A stretch of 42,863 nt of DNA from Betaproteobacteria bacterium RIFCSPLOWO2_12_FULL_64_23 (GTDB lineage: Bacteria; Pseudomonadota; Gammaproteobacteria; Burkholderiales; SG8-39), in NCBI GenBank assembly GCA_001770575.1, contig MERK01000042.1:1-42863 (forward strand). The letters run 5' to 3'. This document shows positions 10,626 to 19,229 of this stretch, one piece after another. Position 1 is the first letter of the stretch. Each line of letters starts with the position of its first letter. A program made the translations under genes and the position numbers. The notes under the pieces were generated by a model. It had not been told where the DNA came from. It saw nothing but the letters and a program-made list of their open reading frames with translations, and did not search any database.

Positions 10626-10653
10626 TGAACCGGCTGGAAATTGCAGCTATACT
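10626..10653 (+). promoter_or_regulatory. Possible promoter of the glycan operon
   Basis: A -10 hexamer TATACT (10648-10653) lies 16 bases after TGAACC (10626-10631). The predicted start near 10660 is about 48 bases before the TTG of the WaaQ-like gene. The region is 152 bases long, the only sizeable gap before the run of overlapping plus-strand genes, so a promoter here is reasonable. The -35 is poor. Confidence 0.35.
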
Positions 10654-10707
10654 CAGCAGCAAATCCGGATTAAACCTGCGATCCGCTTTCGCACTATTGG
10701 CACGACC

Positions 10708-11763
10708 TTGAGCATAAGCGACACCCTGGATCCGAGCCGCATCCGCCGCGTACTGGTCACCAAGCTGCGCCACCACGGCGATGTACTGCTGGCCAGCCCG
10801 GTGCTCGGCACGCTCAATCGGTATCTGCCGCAAGCGCAGATCGACGCCCTGGTGTATCACGACACGCGCGACATGCTGTCGGAGCACCCGGCGCTGAGTC
10901 AGTTGCACCTGGTTACCAAACGCGGCTCCCTGCGTGAGGAGTGGCGCCTGCTGCAGGCCTTGCGCTCGCGCCGCTACGACCTCCTCGTCCACCTCACCAG
11001 CAGTGCGCGCGGCGCCTGGCTGGCGCGGATGTTGAAGCCAGCGGTCTCGGTGGCGCCGAACCACCCCGGCAAGCTGTATCGCGACAGTTTCACCCATCTC
11101 TACCAACACGCCAACGCACGCCACATGGTGGAATGCAATCTGGACGCGTTGCGCCGGATCGGGCTTTGGCCCGAGGAATCGGACAAGAAACTGGTACTGG
11201 TAGCCGGTGCGGACGCGGAACGCGGCGCGGAGAAACATCTGCGCGATCTCGGCCTCGAAGCCGGCAAGTTCATTCTGATCCACCCGACCTCGCGCTGGCA
11301 GTTCAAATGCTGGCCCGAGGAAAAAGTGGCGGAACTGGCGATACGCCTCGCCGAACGCGGCTTCCCCCTGCTCTTCACCAGCGCGCCCGATGCTCAGGAA
11401 ACCGGAATGATTCAACGCATTCTGGCGCGTCTGCCCTTTCCCGCCCCGAGCCTGGCGGGCAGGCTGACGTTGAAAGAACTGGCCGCGTTGACGGCGCGCG
11501 CGCGCTTGTTCATCGGCATGGACTCGGCGCCCATGCACATAGCGGCCGCCGTAGGCACGCCGGTCGTCGCGCTGTTCGGTCCGAGTGGCGCGAACATCTG
11601 GGGCCCGTGGCAGGTGCCGGCCCGGGTCATTACTTCGGACCACTCCTGCCGCCCCTGCGGCCTCGACGGCTGCGGCGGCAGCAAGCGCAGCGACTGCCTG
11701 GAAATCATCCCGACCGGGCGAGTATTGGACGCAGCCCTGGAACTGATGGCGCAGGCGCGTTGA
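10708..11763 (+). CDS. waaQ: GT9 heptosyltransferase, WaaQ (heptosyltransferase III)-like
   Basis: ADP-heptose:LPS heptosyltransferase family protein, 351 residues. N-terminal RRVLVTKLRHHGDVLLASPVL, middle HPTSRWQFKCWPEEKVAELA and C-terminal GMDSAPMHIAAAVGTPVVALFGPSG with SDHSCRPCGLDGCGGSKRSDCL fit the WaaQ/RfaQ subfamily, which adds the branching heptose III. The only suitable start is the TTG at 10708; the open frame extends upstream to 10498 but overlaps the GT2 gene and has no conserved residues there. No clear Shine-Dalgarno sequence is seen. It is the first gene of the plus-strand glycan run; the next gene begins 19 bases after its stop. Confidence 0.88.
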   Translation: MSISDTLDPSRIRRVLVTKLRHHGDVLLASPVLGTLNRYLPQAQIDALVYHDTRDMLSEHPALSQLHLVTKRGSLREEWRLLQALRSRRYDLLVHLTSSARGAWLARMLKPAVSVAPNHPGKLYRDSFTHLYQHANARHMVECNLDALRRIGLWPEESDKKLVLVAGADAERGAEKHLRDLGLEAGKFILIHPTSRWQFKCWPEEKVAELAIRLAERGFPLLFTSAPDAQETGMIQRILARLPFPAPSLAGRLTLKELAALTARARLFIGMDSAPMHIAAAVGTPVVALFGPSGANIWGPWQVPARVITSDHSCRPCGLDGCGGSKRSDCLEIIPTGRVLDAALELMAQAR

Positions 11764-11782
11764 AGGCAGCAGAACGCGCGGC

Positions 11783-12877
11783 ATGAGAATCCTCCACACC
11801 GAAGCCTCGTGCGGCTGGGGCGGCCAGGAAATCCGCATTCTGGAAGAAGCAAAAGGGCTGATCGCGCGCGGCCATGAAGTCAGCCTGGCCTGCCCCTCCG
11901 GGGCGCGGATATTTTCCGAGGCGGGACGCTATGGCGTGCCGGTCATCGCCCTGCCGATCGCCCGCAAGAACCTGGGCGGCCTATTTGCCCTGCGCCGACA
12001 TTTGGCGCAGTTGCGGCCGGACGTGGTGAACACCCATAGTTCCACCGACACTTGGCTTACCGCCCTGGCCTGCGCCACGCTGGGCCACGGCCCGCCTATC
12101 GTACGCACGCGCCACATATCCGCCCCGGTTCCAAAGAACGCGGCCAGTCGCTGGCTCTACAGCGGCGCCGTATGTCACGTCGTCACCGCGGGTGAAGCCC
12201 TGCGCCAACAACTGATCGAGGGGTCCGGTGTGCTTCCCGAACGCGTCACCTCGGTCCCGACCGGGATTGACCCTGTGCGGTTCTCGCCCGGCGACAAACG
12301 GGCTGCGCGACTAGCGCTCGGGCTCGACCCCGACGCTCGCATTATCGGCATCGTCGCCACTTTGCGCAGTTGGAAGGGCCACCTGTATCTGCTTGAGGCG
12401 TTCGCCAAGCTCGCTCGATCAGACGCGACGCTGCTGATTATTGGCGAGGGACCGATGCGCGGCCCCATCGAGGAGAGAATCGCCGAGCTCCAGCTCACCA
12501 ACCGCGTGCGGCTGGTCGGTCAACAGGACAAGCCAGAAGACTGGCTGCGGTCGCTGGATATTTTCTGCCTTCCTTCCTACGCCAATGAGGGCGTACCGCA
12601 GGCAATTCTTCAGGCAATGGTGACCGGCCTGCCCGTTGTCACCACGCCTGTCGGCGCCATCCTCGAAGCGGTGGACGATGGGCAAACGGCACTGGTCGTG
12701 CCGCCAAAGGATGCCTTCGCCCTGGCGGGGGCCATTGATCGGCTGATGCAGGACCCGGACCTGGCGCGTCGCCTTGGCCGTGCGGCCCGAGACCGGGCAT
12801 TGGAACGCTACTCCCGCGCAGCCATGCTGGATCGCATGGAGAGCGTATTTCGCGACGTCCCGGGGAAACGGAAATGA
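11783..12877 (+). CDS. Glycosyltransferase family 4
   Basis: GT-B retaining glycosyltransferase, 364 residues. The N-terminal domain opens with MRILHTEASCGWGGQEIRI, whose Gly-rich loop binds the acceptor side. The C-terminal nucleotide-sugar domain contains VPTGIDPVRF, GIVATLRSWKGHLYLLEAF, ADLQ-type loops and PSYANEGVPQAILQAMVTGLPVV, the E-X7-E region (here with Gln at the second position, E-G-V-P-Q-A-I-L-Q). It overlaps the next methyltransferase by 4 bases. Donor and linkage are not deducible; its place behind the WaaQ-like gene suggests an outer-core transferase. Confidence 0.88.
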   Translation: MRILHTEASCGWGGQEIRILEEAKGLIARGHEVSLACPSGARIFSEAGRYGVPVIALPIARKNLGGLFALRRHLAQLRPDVVNTHSSTDTWLTALACATLGHGPPIVRTRHISAPVPKNAASRWLYSGAVCHVVTAGEALRQQLIEGSGVLPERVTSVPTGIDPVRFSPGDKRAARLALGLDPDARIIGIVATLRSWKGHLYLLEAFAKLARSDATLLIIGEGPMRGPIEERIAELQLTNRVRLVGQQDKPEDWLRSLDIFCLPSYANEGVPQAILQAMVTGLPVVTTPVGAILEAVDDGQTALVVPPKDAFALAGAIDRLMQDPDLARRLGRAARDRALERYSRAAMLDRMESVFRDVPGKRK

Positions 12878-13593
12878 ACTTCGATTGGACCCGCATCTCC
12901 GACGATCCCAACAACCGCGCAGCAAAGGCTGAAGTGCGTGTCCTCTTGCCCCTTTTGCGCAAGGTTCATACCGACACTGACCTGACCGGGTTCGTCGAGA
13001 GGGCCGTTGCCGGCAAGCGTGTCCTCGACATTGGCGTCGTCTCCCACAGTGCCCGCTATTTCGACGAGCCCGGCTGGCGCCACGGTCGCATACACAGGGC
13101 TGCCGGATACTGCCTGGGTCTGGACATCCTCGAACCGCTGGTCGCAGAACTGAATGGCCGCGGCTTTAACGTCCGCTGTGTCGATGCGACATCGGAGCTT
13201 GACCTGGGCGAACGGTTCGACAGGGTATTCATCGGCGATGTCATGGAGCACGTTGACAACCCCTCCGCCCTGCTCCTTTTCGCCAAGCGCCATCTGAGCA
13301 CAGGAGGCCGCATCTTTGCGGCAACACCAAATCCCTTCAGCCGCAAGTTCGTTCGCCAGTTCTTCCGCCAGGGCGTCGTTGTAGTGAACCTCGATCACAT
13401 GGCCTGGTTCACGCCGACCATGGCGCTTGAAATCAGCCGCCGCATCGGGCTGCGCCTGAGGGCCTATCACCTGGTCAAGCCGATCGGCGGAATCAGCGGT
13501 GCAATCAAGAAGTTTGCCTGGCGCCTCGGCGTTTCTCCGATCGAATACTCCTTCCCCGACTACCTGTTCGAGTTCTGCCTGCCGGAGGAATAG
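12874..13593 (+). CDS. Class I SAM-dependent methyltransferase
   Basis: A 239-residue cytoplasmic methyltransferase with motif I VLDIGVVSHSARYF (about 49-62), an acidic end of strand 2 in GYCLGLDILEPL and the motif IV region FDRVFIGDVMEHVDNP typical of the UbiE/Methyltransf_11 group. ATPNPFSRKF follows, often seen in sugar or small-molecule methylases of polysaccharide loci. The start overlaps the preceding GT4 stop (ATGA), so the two are coupled. The likely target is a hydroxyl or carboxyl of a sugar in the nascent glycan, but that is inference from context. Confidence 0.8.
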   Translation: MNFDWTRISDDPNNRAAKAEVRVLLPLLRKVHTDTDLTGFVERAVAGKRVLDIGVVSHSARYFDEPGWRHGRIHRAAGYCLGLDILEPLVAELNGRGFNVRCVDATSELDLGERFDRVFIGDVMEHVDNPSALLLFAKRHLSTGGRIFAATPNPFSRKFVRQFFRQGVVVVNLDHMAWFTPTMALEISRRIGLRLRAYHLVKPIGGISGAIKKFAWRLGVSPIEYSFPDYLFEFCLPEE

Positions 13594-13595
13594 GA

Positions 13596-14624
13596 ATGTC
13601 CTTCCTCAAGCCGCCGCCAGCCAGCATCCTTTTCATTGCCGTCTCGCGCATCGGCGATACGCTGTTCGCCACGCCGGCCATCCGGGCCGTGGCGGCGGCC
13701 TATCCGGGCGCCCGCATTACCGTGCTCGGTCACCCCAAGCGCGCCGAAGTCTTCGAGCACCTGCCCTTTGTGTACCGCGTCGGCAGCATCACCAAGGGCC
13801 GCGCGACCTGGCGCGGCTGGCTAGCCGGAAAGTCTTTCGATCTTGCTTTCGTCTTCGGTTTTGACCAAGCCCTGGTGGCCTACGCCCTGAGGGTGTCGCA
13901 GCGGGTTGTGGCCTTCGAGCAGGAGAATGCCTCCCTGAACCGCAGGCTCTTCGCCGCCATCGCTCGCCCGCCTTTCCAAAGCGACCATGCCGTGCTCCAG
14001 CGCCTGCGCCTGCCTGCGGCAGTCGGGATTCCTCCGGCCGGTCTGCGCATTGCCTTCCAATCCACCGGCGAGGAAACCGCGTCTGCCCGCCGGCGCCTGG
14101 AGGATGCCGGCATCGGCGGCAGCCGGCCACTGATCGGCCTGCAAGTCGCCAGTTTCGCCACCAAATCCTACCGCGACTGGCCGATCGAGAACTTTGCCGC
14201 GCTTTGCGATCGCATCACGTCGCGTTGGCCGCAAGCCCGCTTCCTCGTTTATGGCGGGTCCGCGGAACGCCAGCGAACTGGCTGGTTGAAACAAGGTCTC
14301 GGCGAGCGCGCTGCACTGTTCGCCGGCAATCTGAGCCTGAGGGATACCGCGGCACTGATGACGCTTACCGATCTCTACGTCGGCGTGGACACCGGCCCTA
14401 CCCACATCATGAGCGCCTTCGACATCCCGCTGGTCGCCCTCTACCACTGCATTTCATCCTCCAAACTCACCGGACCGCTTGAGCATCCCTGCGCCTATCC
14501 GGTCGATCACCCCGCGTCTGGTGAGCGCTGCACCGAGATGACCGAAATGGCGGACATACACGTCGACACCGTTTTCGCAGAAGTGGAGCGGGCGATGGCG
14601 GAACATCCTCCCGGCCAGCGATGA
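13596..14624 (+). CDS. GT9 heptosyltransferase family protein
   Basis: A 342-residue GT9 protein. ILFIAVSRIGDTLFATPAIRAV at the N-terminus is the family's acceptor-loop signature, and GVDTGPTHIMSAFDIPLVALYH near residue 268 is the donor-site counterpart. QVASFATKSYRDWPIENFAAL links the two domains. It differs clearly from the WaaC and WaaQ-like proteins in the same window, so it may transfer a different residue. A strong GGAGGAATAGG ribosome site precedes the ATG, and the stop overlaps the next GT4 by 4 bases. Confidence 0.87.
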   Translation: MSFLKPPPASILFIAVSRIGDTLFATPAIRAVAAAYPGARITVLGHPKRAEVFEHLPFVYRVGSITKGRATWRGWLAGKSFDLAFVFGFDQALVAYALRVSQRVVAFEQENASLNRRLFAAIARPPFQSDHAVLQRLRLPAAVGIPPAGLRIAFQSTGEETASARRRLEDAGIGGSRPLIGLQVASFATKSYRDWPIENFAALCDRITSRWPQARFLVYGGSAERQRTGWLKQGLGERAALFAGNLSLRDTAALMTLTDLYVGVDTGPTHIMSAFDIPLVALYHCISSSKLTGPLEHPCAYPVDHPASGERCTEMTEMADIHVDTVFAEVERAMAEHPPGQR

Positions 14625-15679
14625 GATTCGTTTTCGTGGTCACCAACCTGGCCGGCGGCGGCGCCGAGAAAGCCATCGTCAAGCTGGCTGCGGGCTTGGC
14701 AGACAAGGGCCATGAGGTCGAACTCGCGCTGCTGGAAGACCGTGTCGAGCATGCGCGGCCCCGGGGCGTGAAAGTGTCGGCTCTGACAACGAAGGCATCC
14801 AAGGGCTGGATCGGCAAACGCCGCCTTGCGCACCGCCTGACCCGTCATTTGTCTGCGCCCTGGAATCTTCTGGTATCCACCCTGCCCTTCGCCGACGAAG
14901 TGGCCGCGCTGGCCAAGCTTCCCCGCCATTGGTGTCGCATCGCCAATACCTTGTCGAGCGAGGTCGTCAAGCTCGCCGCCGACCACCCCGCCAAAGCACG
15001 CCGGCGGCTGGCGCGCTACCGGCGCCTGTACGGAACACGGCCGCTGATCGCGGTTTCCATCGGCGTAGCGAATGACCTGCGGCGCGAGATCGGTGCAGAC
15101 GGACCGATAGAGACCGTCCCCAATGCCTTTGACTTCGAGGCAATGCGTCACGCAACTGTCATCGCCGCGCCTGAACTGCCGGCCCGGCCGTATGTCGTTC
15201 ATGTCGGTCGCTTCGCTCCGCAGAAACGCCATGACCTGCTGCTGGACGCCTGGACGCGTGTCGCTGCCGATCACCTGCTGGTATTGCTGTGCGCACCCGA
15301 CCCCAAGCTCCAGGCCATGATAGCCAGCCGGGGCCTTGCCGATCGGGTGTTGATTGCCGGTTTCCAGCTCAATCCCTACCCCTGGATCGCCGGCGCCGAT
15401 CTGCTCGTGCTCTGTTCCGACCACGAAGGCCTGCCCAATGTTCTGATTGAGGCGCTTGCCTGTGGTACGCCCACTGTGAGCACGGACTGTCCTTCCGGGC
15501 CGCGGGAGATATTGACTGCTTTTCCGCAATGCCTCGTGCCCTGCGGCGATTTCGCCGCACTGGCGAAGGCGATTTCCGACAACCTTGCCACCCCGATCGA
15601 CCCTGGCAAGGCCGATCTCTCCATGTTTGAGATGAGCAGCGTAGTCGCTGCGTATGAGCGGCTGGCGGGCCGAGACTGA
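14621..15679 (+). CDS. Glycosyltransferase family 4
   Basis: GT-B glycosyltransferase, 352 residues. MRFVFVVTNLAGGGAEKAIVK is the classic N-terminal GGAE loop of GT4 enzymes such as poly-sugar and N-acetylgalactosamine transferases. The C-terminal domain shows YVVHVGRFAPQKRHDLLLDAW and CSDHEGLPNVLIEALACGTPTVSTDCPSGPREIL, with an intact E-X7-E (EGLPNVLIE). The start lies in an ATGA overlap with the upstream GT9 gene and the stop is 2 bases from asnB, so the gene sits inside one transcript. Donor sugar unknown. Confidence 0.9.
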   Translation: MRFVFVVTNLAGGGAEKAIVKLAAGLADKGHEVELALLEDRVEHARPRGVKVSALTTKASKGWIGKRRLAHRLTRHLSAPWNLLVSTLPFADEVAALAKLPRHWCRIANTLSSEVVKLAADHPAKARRRLARYRRLYGTRPLIAVSIGVANDLRREIGADGPIETVPNAFDFEAMRHATVIAAPELPARPYVVHVGRFAPQKRHDLLLDAWTRVAADHLLVLLCAPDPKLQAMIASRGLADRVLIAGFQLNPYPWIAGADLLVLCSDHEGLPNVLIEALACGTPTVSTDCPSGPREILTAFPQCLVPCGDFAALAKAISDNLATPIDPGKADLSMFEMSSVVAAYERLAGRD

Positions 15680-15681
15680 GC

Positions 15682-17526
15682 ATGTGCGGCATCCTCGGCA
15701 TGGTCGGCACCCGCTGGCGCGAACATATCCATGGCGCCCTGGATACCCTGCGAGCGCGCGGCCCGGATGACCACGGCGTGGTGGCTGCCGGAGCGGCCGT
15801 GTTCGGCCATCGCCGCCTGGCCATCATCGACCTGGCCGGCGGCCACCAGCCGATGCAAAGCGACGACCGTCGCTGGACCCTGGCATTCAACGGCGAAATC
15901 TACAACTTCAGGGAACTGCGCAAGGAACTGGAAGCCCGGGGCTGGCCGTTCCACACGCATTCCGACACCGAAGTGCTGTTGCAGGGCTGGCGCGCCTGGG
16001 GAGAAACGCTGCTGGACCGGATGGACGGCATCTTCGCCTTCGCCCTCTGGGATGCCGAAACGAAGCGCCTCGTGCTGGCACGCGACCGCGTCGGGGTCAA
16101 GCCGCTGTACTACGCGACGCTGGACAACGGCCTGACCTTCGCCTCGACGCTGGCGCCCTTCTTCGCCCTCCCCGGCTTCCCGCGCCGGCTGGACCATGAA
16201 GCCCTGCGCGACTACCTCGCCTGCCAGGCGGTGCAGTCGCCGCATTCCTTCCTGCGCGATGTCCACCCCTTGCCGCCCGCCAGCGTGTTGCTGTTCGAAC
16301 ACGAAAGTGGCCAGCTGACGACGCGCCGCTACTGGCGGCCGCCGGCGCCGCGGGCGGCCGCGCCCGCTTTCTCCGAGGCGTTAGAGGCAGTGGACGCCGC
16401 GCTGCGCGAAAGCGTGCGGCGCCAGATGGTGGCCGATGTGCCGCTCGGCGCCTTCCTCTCCGGCGGCATCGACTCCAGTCTGATGGTGCATTACATGGCC
16501 GAAGCGGGTATGCGTCCGCTGAAGACCTTCAACATCCGCTTTCCGCAGGCGGGCTTCGACGAAACCCCGGCCGCGCGCGCGGTCGCCGGCCAATACGCCA
16601 CCGAGCACAGGGTGATCGATGCACCGGCGATTGACGCCACCGCCTTTGAAGCCGCCATCGCCGCGCTCGACCAGCCGCTGGCCGATCCGGCCTTTGTGAC
16701 GACCCATGAGTTGTCCCGCCATACCCGGCAGGCGGTCACCGTGGCCATCAGCGGCGACGGCGGCGACGAACTGTTTGCCGGCTACCCGCGTTTCGCGCAA
16801 AGCGAAGACCATTTTCCCGACAACCCCGGCCGCCGTTTTCTGCGCGCCGGCGCGCGCTCCGGCTGGCTGCCCGGCAGCCTGCTGCGCCGGGGCTTGGCTG
16901 GGCGCGAGATGCTGCTCTACAAGCACGTCGAACTGGGTCCCTTTCCAAGCACGCGCAAGGACCTGGGGCGCTATCTCAGCCCGGCCGCCCTTGCCGCCTG
17001 CCGTGCGCAGGACACCCTGGCCCTGTGGCGCGACCTGGCGCTGAGTTACGCACGCGGCATGGATACGGCAAGCCTCATGCGCGCCGACCTGTGGACCTAT
17101 TTGTCCGAGGATTGTTTGGTCAAGACCGACCGGGCCAGCATGAATCGGAGCCTGGAAGTGCGCGTACCGCTGCTCGGCAACCCGGTGCTGGACCTGGTCC
17201 TGGACTGGCCGGCCAGCGTGCATTACGACCGCGATGGCGGCAAAGCACTGCTGCGCGCTCTGGCCCGCCGGCATTTGCCGGAAGCCGTATGGAACCGGCC
17301 CAAGCACGGATTTTCGGTGCCCCTGCAGCACTATTTCAACGGACAATGGAACGCCGCCTGCGAGCACTACATCGCCCGCTGCGAGGAACTGGCGCCGTGC
17401 CTCAATGCCGCCGCGGTAAGACAACTCTGGCAGGCGGCGAAGCGGCGCAAGGCCTCGCGCAGATTGGCCTACACATTTGTCGTGCTGCTGATCTGGCTGG
17501 CTGGACACGGCGTATCGAGCGACTGA
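15682..17526 (+). CDS. asnB: Asparagine synthase (glutamine-hydrolysing) type amidotransferase
   Basis: Two-domain class II amidotransferase, 614 residues. Cys2 after the initiator Met is the glutaminase nucleophile (MCGILGM), with RGPDD (26-30), FNGEIYN (69-75) and SDTEVLL completing the glutamine site. The C-terminal synthetase domain carries the PP-loop SGGIDSS (260-266), ISGDGGDELFAGY and KTDRASMNRSLEVRVP. Both halves look active. Its location inside a glycosyltransferase/methyltransferase run suggests amidation of a sugar carboxyl (as proposed for AsnB-like proteins in O-antigen loci) rather than plain asparagine supply, but the sequence alone does not separate these. The next gene follows after 12 bases. 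Confidence 0.93.
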   Translation: MCGILGMVGTRWREHIHGALDTLRARGPDDHGVVAAGAAVFGHRRLAIIDLAGGHQPMQSDDRRWTLAFNGEIYNFRELRKELEARGWPFHTHSDTEVLLQGWRAWGETLLDRMDGIFAFALWDAETKRLVLARDRVGVKPLYYATLDNGLTFASTLAPFFALPGFPRRLDHEALRDYLACQAVQSPHSFLRDVHPLPPASVLLFEHESGQLTTRRYWRPPAPRAAAPAFSEALEAVDAALRESVRRQMVADVPLGAFLSGGIDSSLMVHYMAEAGMRPLKTFNIRFPQAGFDETPAARAVAGQYATEHRVIDAPAIDATAFEAAIAALDQPLADPAFVTTHELSRHTRQAVTVAISGDGGDELFAGYPRFAQSEDHFPDNPGRRFLRAGARSGWLPGSLLRRGLAGREMLLYKHVELGPFPSTRKDLGRYLSPAALAACRAQDTLALWRDLALSYARGMDTASLMRADLWTYLSEDCLVKTDRASMNRSLEVRVPLLGNPVLDLVLDWPASVHYDRDGGKALLRALARRHLPEAVWNRPKHGFSVPLQHYFNGQWNAACEHYIARCEELAPCLNAAAVRQLWQAAKRRKASRRLAYTFVVLLIWLAGHGVSSD

Positions 17527-17538
17527 AGAGAGCAAGTC

Positions 17539-18270
17539 ATGATCAGACCCGGCGGAAAAACCGAAAAACGCATCAAGCGCATCCTCTGGCACTTCCCCAA
17601 GGCCGGCTATTCGACCAACTTCGGCGTGCGCCTGCCGATCCGACACCCCGCGATCACGCCGCCTATCCTCAAGGACATTTTCTTCGGCGTGTACGAGTCC
17701 AAAGAAGCCGAACTGGTCGGGAAGAAGATCGCCGCCGATGATGTGGTGATGGAAGTTGGCGCCGGCATCGGCTTCCTCTCCGCTCTGTGCGCCAAAATCA
17801 CCGGTAGCGAGCGGGTATTCGCCTACGAGGCCAACCCGCAATTGATGGATGTCATCAAGCAAGTGCACGAACTCAATCAGGTCGCACCAACGGTCAGCAA
17901 TGTACTTCTGGGCGAGGGCGAGGGCGAGTGCACTTTCTGGCTGGAAAAGGATTACTGGGCTTCCTCGTTGATCCAGGGGTCCAAGGATGCCACGCCCATC
18001 CGGGTCAGGCAGATCGACCTCAATCAGGAAATCGAACGCATCCGGCCCAGCTTCATGATTCTCGACATCGAGGGCGGCGAATACGAGTTTCTGCGCCATG
18101 CGCGGCTGGATCCCATCCGCAAGATGGTGATCGAAGTCCATCCTCATGTGCTCAGCTACACCCGCATCTCGGAAATGCTCGGCTGGCTATTCGCCGCCGG
18201 GTTTGCCCTGGACCTCGGCAATATGCGCAAGAACGTCGTCTATTTGTTTAGGGAGACGGTCGCAGCATGA
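17539..18270 (+). CDS. FkbM family methyltransferase
   Basis: SAM-dependent methyltransferase of the FkbM family, 243 residues. Motif I is VVMEVGAGIGFLSALCA (about 68-84), then VFAYEANPQLMDVIK, and the FkbM-specific MILDIEGGEYEFLRH near residue 174 with the acidic pair that ends strand 4. FkbM proteins O-methylate hydroxyls of polyketides and sugars. AAGAGAG is a fair ribosome site 9 bases before the ATG. Its stop overlaps the next GT2 (ATGA). It is distinct from the second FkbM protein at 21.5 kb; the two align only through family motifs. Confidence 0.88.
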   Translation: MIRPGGKTEKRIKRILWHFPKAGYSTNFGVRLPIRHPAITPPILKDIFFGVYESKEAELVGKKIAADDVVMEVGAGIGFLSALCAKITGSERVFAYEANPQLMDVIKQVHELNQVAPTVSNVLLGEGEGECTFWLEKDYWASSLIQGSKDATPIRVRQIDLNQEIERIRPSFMILDIEGGEYEFLRHARLDPIRKMVIEVHPHVLSYTRISEMLGWLFAAGFALDLGNMRKNVVYLFRETVAA

Positions 18271-19229
18271 ATCTGCTGCTCAGCCTGGTGGTGCCGGTCT
18301 ACAACGTGGCACCTTTCCTGGAGCGATGCCTGCAAAGCCTGGCGGCACAGGACCTCGCGGGCATGGAAATCGTGTTCGTCGATGACGGTTCCACCGACGC
18401 CTGCCCGGCCATCCTCGCCCGCTACGCCGCGCAGCATTCGCAAATGCGCGTGATTCGCCGGGACAACGGCGGCCTCTCGGCCGCGCGCAACACCGGGCTA
18501 GACCGCATCGGAGGCGAGTATGTGGCGTTCGTCGATTCAGATGACTGGATCGAGCCCGGCTATTACCGCCACCTGCTCGATCTCGCCCGTGCGCAGCATC
18601 TGGACCTGGCGCACGGCAATGCGATGTACCACTTCGAGGGCCGCCGCGAAGACCAGCCCATTTATCGCGACGACCTGTCCACCGAAGTGATGCCCGGCCG
18701 TGAAGTGCTGCGCCGACGCCTGGCCGACAGGACCTTGCTGCACATGGTCTGGATGCACCTGTACCGGCGCGACTTCATAGAGCGGCTGGGCATGCGCTTC
18801 GTACCGCGCCTGATCCACGAAGACGTGCTGTGGACCACGCGCGCCTTTCTGCAAGCGCAGCGGGTGGCCTACGACCCGACTCCCGGCTATTACTATCGCC
18901 AGCGCATCCGTCCCCTGGCGGCCGATGTCATGGATCAGCGCCTGGACGCGATCATTGCGAGCTCCGTGTATAACGCCAGAGGACTGGCCGAGTTGGCGGC
19001 GCCCCTGCGCGAAGACCCGGAACTGCAACGGCTGCTGCGCTGGCAGCTGGTGGACGGCGCGCTGTCCATTTTCCACAAGCTGCGCAAGGTGAACTCGCTC
19101 GAGCTGCGCCGCCGTCTCTACCGCCAGTTGCGCCACGACGGCGTCTACGCCCTGCTCTGGAACAACGCCACGAATATTGCGCAGCGCCGCCGCATCGCGC
19201 GCACCTGGTTGAAGAGTTGGACGGCATGA
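18267..19229 (+). CDS. Glycosyltransferase family 2
   Basis: GT-A inverting glycosyltransferase, 320 residues. LLSLVVPVYNVAPFLERCL, VFVDDGSTDACP, RRDNGGLSAARNTGL and FVDSDDWIEPGYY (the DxD metal site) appear in the standard order in the first 100 residues. The C-terminal half with HMVWMHLYRRDFIERLG and LIHEDVLWTTRAFL is typical of capsule and exopolysaccharide GT2 enzymes. Coupled by ATGA overlaps on both sides (18267 and 19226). Substrates unknown. Confidence 0.9.
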   Translation: MNLLLSLVVPVYNVAPFLERCLQSLAAQDLAGMEIVFVDDGSTDACPAILARYAAQHSQMRVIRRDNGGLSAARNTGLDRIGGEYVAFVDSDDWIEPGYYRHLLDLARAQHLDLAHGNAMYHFEGRREDQPIYRDDLSTEVMPGREVLRRRLADRTLLHMVWMHLYRRDFIERLGMRFVPRLIHEDVLWTTRAFLQAQRVAYDPTPGYYYRQRIRPLAADVMDQRLDAIIASSVYNARGLAELAAPLREDPELQRLLRWQLVDGALSIFHKLRKVNSLELRRRLYRQLRHDGVYALLWNNATNIAQRRRIARTWLKSWTA

